A stretch of 12,394 nt of DNA. Origin: Chromera velia (lineage: Eukaryota; Sar; Chromeraceae). The first letter of the stretch is position 1. Each line of letters begins with the position of its first letter. The stretch covers positions 1 through 12,394 of the forward strand of contig JAHBMJ010003203.1 in NCBI GenBank assembly GCA_018398765.1, read 5' to 3'. Below the pieces are notes generated by a model. It saw nothing but the letters and a program-made list of their open reading frames with translations. It was not told the DNA's origin and searched no databases. The position numbers were made by a program, and so were the translations under genes. Shown here one piece after another: positions 1 to 7,541 of the stretch.

Positions 1-738
1 ATAAATGAAAGGGAGACAGTCAGAGACAATCTGCTAGCAAGCGCATGCGACTCTCTGCCGCGAGCGAGCTGCTGAACCCGGGCGCTTATGGCTTTCCTCT
101 AGCTCTATTCACCCTGTTTGAGCCTGTCCTACAATATATATGATTTCCTGTCTGTACTGACTTTGGGCTGTGAATCCTTGTGTCTTTGAGTAAATGGGTG
201 AATGAGTAGACGTGTTAGGTTTCCGTGTCCGTCTACATGTCTGTCTTAAAGTATCCCCCCGTTGCTGTCCACGATACTCATTTCGATGCACGGTGCCCCT
301 GTAGACAAATTTTTCCAGTATTTATATGTGTGGATGCCAGTCTGTGATATGGTTTTATCTTTATATGCTCTGTCTGGCTTTCTCCGTTCCACATTTTTCT
401 GTATCCCTTAGGCTATGTGTGTATTGAAATTCATCTCCTTTGAGTGACCAGGTGCACGTTGATTGAGTGCAGGAGTGCTGAGACTCTGAGGAGAAGCACA
501 AGGGTGAAACACTGGCTAACTGACTGCCTGACTGACTGACTGACCCACTGATCGACTGGCAGCGACAGACAGTCACAGTAACTGACTATTTATCTGTCTT
601 CTAAGTCTGTCTTGCTGTCTGTAAAAAAATTTCCCTCCCCTGAAATGAAAATATGGCCTGTTTGCCTGCCTACCCATCTGCTTGCCTGCCTACCTATCTG
701 TCTGCTTCTCCGTATTTTTGTCTGTATGACATTGTCAT
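1..738. other. Upstream non-coding region, no gene seen
   Basis: No convincing coding region on either strand. The open frames here are short, biased to simple repeats and lack family-like sequence. The stretch is rich in CTGT, CTGCCTAC and TGAC words; around 520-545 the + strand carries an imperfect (TGAC)n run, which on the - strand reads as the same GTCA word found at intron starts in the gene downstream. No exon could be tied to it. Confidence 0.6.
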
Positions 739-964
739 GGCCCATCCACTCTAGAAAAATTGGTAAGGGGTCTTCAGCTCGGGAATATTTGGTATTAAAG
801 ACTGGAGAAAATCAGCCTTTGATGGGTCAGATGTTTTGATTTCAGCAGTGTTTTTTGCCTTATTTGAGCCTTTGTGGGAAAGTTTGGCAAAGGGGGGGCA
901 AAAAAAGGAAAATTTGGCAGGGATCTTAAAGTTCTGGTACTAAAAATTCCCAAGTGGATGGGCC
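739..964. mobile_element. MITE-like element with 12-bp terminal inverted repeats
   Basis: The left end (739-750) reads GGCCCATCCACT and the right end (953-964) is its exact reverse complement, giving a 226-bp unit. Inside the ends a second pair resembles each other in inverted orientation (GGGAATATTTGGTA on the left against GGGAATTTTTAGTA read from the right). The interior is AT-rich with no coding frame of note. A GACATT hexamer lies just outside both ends (728-733 and 968-973), 5 nt and 3 nt from the inverted repeats; it may be a target-site duplication if the true ends are slightly wider. The structure fits a small non-autonomous DNA transposon. The family is not identified. Confidence 0.6.
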
Positions 965-1008
965 GTAGACATTATATATAGGTGTATGCGTATGTGTATG
1001 AGGCCAGG

Positions 1009-1012
<4 letters not shown>

Positions 1013-1042
<30 letters not shown>
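1013..1042. repeat. (AG)15 microsatellite
   Basis: Thirty bases of uninterrupted AG dinucleotide, about 50 bp downstream of the MITE-like element. No gene context. Confidence 0.95.
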
Positions 1043-1046
<4 letters not shown>

Positions 1047-1462
1047 TGGACAGTTTATGCTTCAAGGCTTTAGCAGGACTACATTTATGATGTATTTTAT
1101 TATGTTGGCCTTTCTGCCTCGTGTGTTTTTGTGCATACGTGAGAGCTTCCTCTGAAAAGCTCTGTAACATTCCCGCTCCACTCTACCGTAAGGCCTGTGT
1201 ATGCTAGTGTGTATGTAGTGTGTTTGCCTGTATATTCCTTTGTACGACCACCAGGCGGTGCACCGAGGTCTGCTTGCTTGAAATCATACTCAAAACTCTC
1301 TGGGTTGCTTGCCTGCTTTGGGGTTACTGCCCAGGGCCACTGTTTTTTTTTGCACTGCACAATTTTGAATGTTCTGCGTATCAGTCTGTGAATGAAATGA
1401 AAGCCTTAGAAACTTTGAAGGAAAGGGAACATTCCTTAGCACGTCCCTATCTGATCTTCCGT
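1043..1462. other. Non-coding, nothing recognised
   Basis: Short open frames exist on both strands but none has protein-like composition or a recognisable domain. I see no RNA gene or structured element. Confidence 0.5.
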
Positions 1463-1644
1463 TCTCTTTCTCTTTCTCTCTCTCTCTGTGTGTGTATATG
1501 TATGTGTGTGTATCTCCGTCCATGCGTATGCGATCTATACCTGTGCGAGCTTGTCAGTCTGAGTAATGTGCATGCTTATGTGTACGTGCGATATAGCGGT
1601 AAGAGTATGAACTCTCTCTCTCTCTCTCTCTCTGTACGTAAGTA

Positions 1645-1678
<34 letters not shown>

Positions 1679-1709
1679 TGTGTGTGTGTCTGTGTGTGTG
1701 TCTGTGTGT

Positions 1710-1760
<51 letters not shown>

Positions 1761-1774
1761 TGTGTGTGTGTGTG
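1463..1774. repeat. Pyrimidine tract, (CT)n and long interrupted (TG)n microsatellite
   Basis: A TC-rich stretch runs from about 1463 to 1485 into TG/TA words. A (CT)n run occupies about 1612-1632. The main tract at 1645-1774 is about 130 bp of TG dinucleotide, broken at intervals by TATG and TCTG units. The open frames crossing it only encode Cys-Val or His-Thr alternations and are artefacts of the repeat. Confidence 0.95.
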
Positions 1775-1893
1775 ACGAAGACTCATGATTAAGGAGAGAT
1801 AGAGAGCGAGAGAGGGAAAGAGCCAGATGGATGTACGGTTCTGTATAGCAGAAAGAGATCGAGGCCGATGCACCCAGACTGAAGTAGAGAAAC

Positions 1894-2029
1894 TGACAGT
1901 GTCTTACAGTGTCTCAGACAGACAGCAAGATCGAGAGACAAAGGCTAGGACAAAGGGTGAAAGATGATGAAAGAGTAACTATTGTGTAAGTGATGCAGAC
2001 ATATATGTAGACACTGTAATACACTGTCA
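1894..2029. repeat. 21-bp inverted repeat pair
   Basis: The arm at 1894-1914 (TGACAGTGTCTTACAGTGTCT broken as TGACAGTGT, C, TTACAGTGTCT) matches the reverse complement of 2009-2029 at 20 of 21 positions, the arms being separated by 94 bp. Each arm also contains ACAGTGT twice. It could be the ends of a small MITE or a potential long hairpin. No flanking duplication was found. Confidence 0.6.
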
Positions 2030-2354
2030 AAGACTAGGTTAAATACTGTTGGCTCACTCCTCCCTGGTCCTTGGACCGTCCTTCGTGTCTGGGGCTTTTT
2101 CACAGATACCTTTACTGTGTTTTCGTATCGAACCTAATCGAGTTATCAATGTATTGAGAGATCACGTTAACTAGAAAACGAGTCAATCATTCTCTAGATC
2201 GTCATTTTTTCCTTTTTAAAAATGTTAGAAAAAATATGGCAAATTAGTTTTATAAACTCACGTAAAGATGTATTGTAGACAGTTTGCAGATCGATTTGCT
2301 ATAACTATGAGTGAGAATTTCAGACTAATTTTTAGTCGTATTTAGGCCTTCATA
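2030..2354. other. AT-rich non-coding stretch
   Basis: The base composition falls to clearly AT-rich compared with the rest of the window, with runs of A and T around 2205-2260. There is one perfect small hairpin, GACTAA-TTT-TTAGTC, at about 2323-2337. No coding frame and no RNA gene recognised. Confidence 0.5.
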
Positions 2355-2419
2355 CGCGATAATGCGCGACCCCCGGTTTCCCCCTTTCAACGGGGCCACG
2401 GCATGCTCCGCAGGAGCAT
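2355..2419. repeat. Cluster of three small GC-rich hairpins, possible repeat-element remnant
   Basis: Three consecutive potential stem-loops: CGCG-ATAATG-CGCG (2355-2368), CCCC-TTTCAAC-GGGG (2381-2395) and ATGCTCC-GCA-GGAGCAT (2403-2419), the last a perfect 7-bp stem with a 3-nt loop. This GC-rich block sits abruptly between AT-rich flanks. That contrast suggests an inserted element or a structured non-coding unit; its identity is unknown. Confidence 0.4.
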
Positions 2420-2497
2420 CAAAATTCTCTGAATGAAATTATAAGTTTCTGATACAGATTTTCTGAGAAGTTTTTCTCTCCTCTTTCGATCTTCAAT

Positions 2498-2656
2498 ATG
2501 ATCTCCAATTCACAGGATGGAGTCGGCAGTGAGCAGGACGGTGGCAATTGTCATTTAAGCAGGACGATAGGATTTTCCTCTTGCGTGTCTAGAGAGGAAA
2601 GTCCTTTTTGGGGAGAGGAGACGTCTGGGAGACTTTGTTGGATCCCGAGTGCGTAA
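2498..2656 (+). other. Possible upstream ORF, 52 codons
   Basis: An ATG at 2498 with A at -3 opens 52 codons that end at TAA 2654-2656, 83 bp before the main start. A second ATG at 2517 opens 13 codons ending at 2558. If this stretch is transcribed as the 5' leader, both would be upstream ORFs able to lower translation of the giant protein. The peptide resembles nothing I know. A donor-like GTAAAT at 2653 does not join the downstream gene in the right phase, so it is not treated as a 5' coding exon. Confidence 0.25.
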
Positions 2657-2700
2657 ATTCTTTGAGAAGAGCAGCACAGCACTTTGAAAGAAAAAGCTCA

Positions 2701-2722
2701 CACAGTCATTCTTGAGACTGTG
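2701..2722 (+). promoter_or_regulatory. Small stem-loop just upstream of the start codon
   Basis: CACAGTC (2701-2707) and GACTGTG (2716-2722) form a perfect 7-bp stem with an 8-nt loop, 17 nt before the ATG. The TGA that closes the main frame upstream (2713) is in the loop. It would be in the 5' leader if transcription starts upstream. Any function is speculative. Confidence 0.3.
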
Positions 2723-2739
2723 CCTTGCCCTGGCACACG

Positions 2740-3183
2740 ATGACTGCTTCATTGCTGCAGCAGTTCGCTCTTCCTCATGGAAAAGCCGAACAGTGCAGCG
2801 ATGAGGACTTCTGCCAAAAAATCCTCCACGCTTTCGATGACTTTTCAGATCCGGTCTTGAAAGGTCTGAAGGAGGATTTGGCAAATTTTGTTTCGAAGTT
2901 CGGATGTCGTTTGGGGGAGGAGGAGCTCTTTGAGAAGTTGAAAGACCTGAAGGTTGAAAGGTCTGTATTTATTGCTGCTGGCAGAGACGGCGCAGTTCGT
3001 ATCAAGAAGGCAGACTGTGATGGCAAGGGGGAGGAGGGGGCGGCCTTCGTCGTCTCCGTCTTCAACAAGTTGCCCAGTGACACCGACTTTCTACAGTCTC
3101 TCGATGGGGTGGCCGTCTCTGTCCCTCACTACACGGCAATCACTGCAAAGGACAGACTCTTGCAGCCCTTCTGCGTTAAACAG
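2740..3183 (+). other. Exon 1 (residues 1-148): start and DUF6606-like N-terminus
   Basis: Starts at ATG 2740 and ends in phase 0 at AAACAG before GTCAGT. The first residues (LLQQFALPHG, about 5-14) take the place of the family's conserved H-x-F-L-P-P start. A later segment with VVSVFNKLPSD, then DRLLQPF, resembles the FELS-P-x-N ... G-R-L-x-x-x-F-P pattern that I associate with DUF6606. The frame has strong G/C-ending codons and no stops. Confidence 0.8.
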
Positions 3184-6100
3184 GTCAGTGGAAAGGGAAA
3201 ACAGAGCTCTCCCGTCTCTTCTAGTATCTGTCGGCCACCTCACCTTTTCTCTTTGTGTCTTTGCTTGCAGCTGTCCGAGCTAACTTCCGACATTCGGAGG
3301 ACTTCCACTCGGTCCCTCACGAGTCTGCTGACTGACGTCTTTATTCCCTCTGTCATGACGAGGAAGGACGAGGAGGCACAACCCATCCAGAAAGTGCTAA
3401 AGAATAAACTGGAGACGAGTGAGGGGGACAAGGCGGAGCTCATGAGAGGCCCTCTAGCAATGCACTTCGACATTTTCCTCCACACGACACTGGTGGAGGT
3501 GAGGCATGCCCTAGCGAGGCAGAGCAGAGAGACAGCTAGAAAGATACACCCCCCTTTTTGTCTTCCCGTCTCCGTCTCGTGCTTCTCTCCTAGTTTCTCC
3601 GTCCCCTTGTACAACTCTTCGGTGGTTCCCCTTTTCTCTCTGTTCACCTTCTTTTTTCCTGTCTCTCCTCGGTTCGCGGTGGTTGGAGCACCTTTGATTG
3701 TCTCCTGCCGGGAAACAAACAAGTCTCCCCGCAGCGTCTGTCTGATTGCTTCTTCCCTCCCCCCCCCTTCCCCCTGTCCTACGCCATACAGGCATACGAG
3801 GCCTCAAAGGGGGAGGTCACATACCAGCGCCTTCTCCTCTCTGCATTTGCTGAGGCGCTGAATGATTGGCTGGAGGCCCCAGGTGAGACAAAGGTCAGTC
3901 AGTCAGTCAGTCAGTCAGTCAGTCAGTCAGTCACATGGATAAGTCGGTGGGCTCCTTGGTCAGTAAGTGAGTCCGTCGACCGAGGTTGAAATGCAGACAG
4001 AATTGCAGGCATCCATCCATCCAGGCATCCGAGAATGTACAAATCAGTGCCTCCCTGTTGACGGAAGAAACCATCAGACGCTTCTATCCTCTCACGCAGT
4101 GCTTACTACATCAACAAAAACAAAAGGCGGACTTACTTTCTTTTCCTTTCCAGGTTGCGGAGCCTGCCCTTTTCTCGCTTCAGGCAGAAAGAACACAACC
4201 AGACAAGTCCTCTGATTTGACCTCCCTCCTCTCTTCTCTCTTCCCTGACGGTCTGTCTGGATTTCTCTCTGCAGAATTCCTCCTTGTGTGACAGGAGCAT
4301 TGCCAGGCTCACAGAGCTGCAGGTCGCCCTCGCCGTGTTGCTGGAGGACTCCGCGGAGCCCCTGCAAACCGAGAGGGCCCTCAGGTCTGCCTGCTCAAAG
4401 TCGATCAAGCGAGTCGCCGAAGTGATCAAGAAGGGAAGACGCATGATGGAGGAGGGATGGAAGGCTGCTCAGTCGAGACACGCTAAGAAAAGCTCGATGA
4501 CGATCAAAGACGCCATCACCCCCGAGGCCATCAGTGCCGCCGCCCATCACGACTTTTCGGACGCGATGAAATACAGCGAGTATGCCCAGGAGGAGTGGCA
4601 GTCGGCGGAGAGAGAGAAGACCGCACAAGCGAGGAAGGCAGCACCGAAAAGGGGGCAGAACACCAAGCTGATCCACGAAGACATCGACTATGGCTGTCTT
4701 CCTTCTATCACCGGCGATCCCCTCCTCTCTGGGGTCCTCAGGTCGGCTTTGGCTGTCTGCTGTTGTGTGCAGCTCTCTTTCTTCTTCTGTTTTTTTCCGT
4801 TCTCTGTCTGTATTGCATGGTGTGTGAGCGGTGTGCTTGGACCCGGTTCCTTTTTTTGGTTGTGACCCTCGTTCGTTTTCGTGTGTGTGTGTGTGTGTGT
4901 GTGTTTATGAGGGGTTCTGCGGCTTGGGGGTATCGAGGAGCACGTCTGTGTAGAAACGATCTCACTGTGGCTGCAGAGAAGGTGTGTTTGCTGCTATTTT
5001 CTGGTGGGGCGTGGCATTCTTTCTCCTCTTCTGCCACCCTTGCTGACGGTCTCCTGTTTTTTATCCATCCGCCCCTCTTTTTTTCTCTGTCCGGACATCT
5101 GCAGGGTCCTTGAGGGAGGGGAAAAACCTGCCGCAGCAGCAGCAGGCAAGAAGAAGGGCAAGGGGGGAGGGAGGGCCAATCTGAGGGGAGGAGAGGACAA
5201 GTGGTCCCTCGAGAGCCGCATTGCCGAGTTGGAGCGGTACATCGTGGAGATACTCTGGCGACTCTCTGATGAGATGCTGGCAGATGAGGCGCACTTTGGA
5301 GTGCAGAACTTGAAGAGACTTTCGTCAGTCTGTGTGTGTGTGTATATATATATATAAATATATATATACACATATATACATACATATGTATATATATATA
5401 TATATATATATTTGTGTGTGTGTGTGTGTGTGTATTGTTCTGTCTAAGTGTATGCCATGGGAATGTATGAAAGAGCTACACGCGCCAAAGCAGGGTTCGA
5501 GGAATGCATTTTCTGATTGTCCGTTTCTCTCTCTCTGTTGACGCCAGTTGGAATTCTGTCGATCTCCGCTGCTTCGCGCACTTCTGTCTTTCTCCTTTCC
5601 TCCTTCTCTCCGGTGCCTCCGGTAGCCCCACAGGCTGGGTGAGCTTTCCGAGAGGCAGAATGACTCAGCGAGAGCAACCGTCCGTTGTGTGGGTTCTTCC
5701 TCTTCGTTTTTTTTTTCTTGAGAGAGAGATTGATTGTTGTTCGACCAAAACAAACATCACTTCTATCCCCCTCAATTCTTTCTGTGGTTGCAGTGAGAAG
5801 CTGACAGAGCTCTTCGAGAAGACCCAGGCCCAGAAGGAGCGCGACTTGCGGTCCTTGTCCAGATATCTTCTCTGCCGCATCACTTTGACAGCCCTTATGG
5901 ATCGGATCCTCTCCATGGATGCCCAATTCGGGGCTGCCTTCAGGGAGTTTGTTCTGCCCATTCCCTCCTTCATGTCAGAACACCTCGTTCTGGAGTTCCG
6001 GGAGGAGTACATTCTTCTGGCCGAGATCGAGGAACACATTGCGAACAGAGCCAGACTCGCGAAGGCAGGAAACCATGCCGTCTCCCTTCTGAGCAGCAAG

Positions 6101-7510
6101 GAGGACGCAGACGAGTGGGATGCCCCGACATTCCAGTCCTATTTCGTCAAACACGTGGGGGAATTGGCCAAACTCAAAAGGGTCAGTCAGTTTGGGATGA
6201 AAGACAGAGGAAATGAAGAATGGTGTTACTGTTTCTCTTTAAAGAGTACAGATGAATTTGAAAGCCAGGCTATGTTGGAATAAGATTGAGAAGGTGCAAG
6301 CAAGAAGGTAAGATTTCTTCTGCATGAGACCTTTCCTGCGCTTGCCCACCTTTTTTGGCTGCGTCTTTTGGCCCCTATGCATTGAAGGATACTGTGTTAG
6401 ATACAAACAACCAGAGCTCTGATCATCAAAGAAGATGTGTGTCCCCAAAGGTTTGGGATCCCTTTGGCACAATTTGATTCGTATCTCTTCTCTTCTCGCT
6501 CAACGGCTGCAGAGGATCCGTTCAGACTCGGAGAAGAGGGAGGAAGAGCAAGAGGAGGCATTGGACAAGGCGAAGGAGCAACTGGAGCAGCTGCGGGTCA
6601 GTCAGGCAGTCAGGCCGTTGCGTGTATGTCTGCTGCTCTCCGCAGCTTTTCTCCCCCCCCTCTCTTTCTGGATCCTTCTTTCCAATGTCTTTTTCTTGTG
6701 TCCCCTGTCCTGTCGTGTCCTGTCCTGTCCTGTGCTGTGGGCTTCTCGATCCGTCGAGAGCGTCAGCGGAGACGGCCTTCGGGAATGCATGCAATTTCTG
6801 AAGGGAAGGGATGATGGTGACCTCTCAGTTGTCTGTATTCGCACCTTTGAAGAATGATCTCCCACATGCACCCCTTTCTGTTCCTTGACGCACGCAGGCT
6901 GCCCAAGACAACGCGCGGAGTTCCGACGAGGTCATGGCAATCGACCAGCAGATGAGGAAGATCGTGTTGGTCCCCTTCGAGCACTACCTCCCAGAGTGTG
7001 ACGACGACGCTGACTACCTCGTGTTCGAACTCACCATCCCACCTGCTCTGGCGGCTTTTCGGGACACGATCGCAAAGCTCTGGTTGGATTTTGTCCCTGA
7101 CCTTTCTCACCTGAGGCAGCCCGAACAACCAGCGTCGATGAGATTGTGGACTGGTGCTTCTTTTGAACTGTTCAGACTGTACAAGAACAGAGATGTGGGC
7201 GGGAACTCTTCGTTCGTCTTCCCGACGACAGAGGGCGGAAAGGGGGGGTCGAACGTGAGCCTGAAGCCAAAGCCGGTCACTCAGGCAAGTACACTGGAGG
7301 AATTTGTTAAAACAAGTGCTCTCGCAAGTGCTACCTGTCCATCTCCAAGCCCTCAGGGAACTCCAACTCCACCCAGCAGCAGAAGAGGCAGGCCAACAAC
7401 TACCTCGCCATCCGCATCCCGTCTCTCAACTATTCGAAGAACGACGAAGACCAGTGGGGCCTCTACTCCGAGATGTTCCCGGACAGGTCCGTCGGTTGGC
7501 CGGTCTCTCT

Positions 7511-7541
<31 letters not shown>

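Noticed and set aside
480-580. GTCA repeat on the - strand as an intron start of an upstream - strand gene
   Set aside because: No coding-like exon precedes it on the - strand. The repeat alone is weak evidence because GTCA runs occur elsewhere without splice sites.
1535-1873. Open frame on the - strand and a + strand counterpart over the TG tract
   Set aside because: The predicted peptides are His-Thr or Cys-Val alternations produced by the microsatellite.
4972-4990. Micro-exon after CTGCAG in intron 4
   Set aside because: The 5-nt AGAAG before a GT would break the phase between exons 4 and 5, which join correctly without it.
4738-5385. 215-codon - strand open frame over intron 4 and exon 5
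   Set aside because: It ends in repeat-encoded Tyr/Ile/His/Thr sequence, overlaps the well-supported exon 5 and shows no domain.
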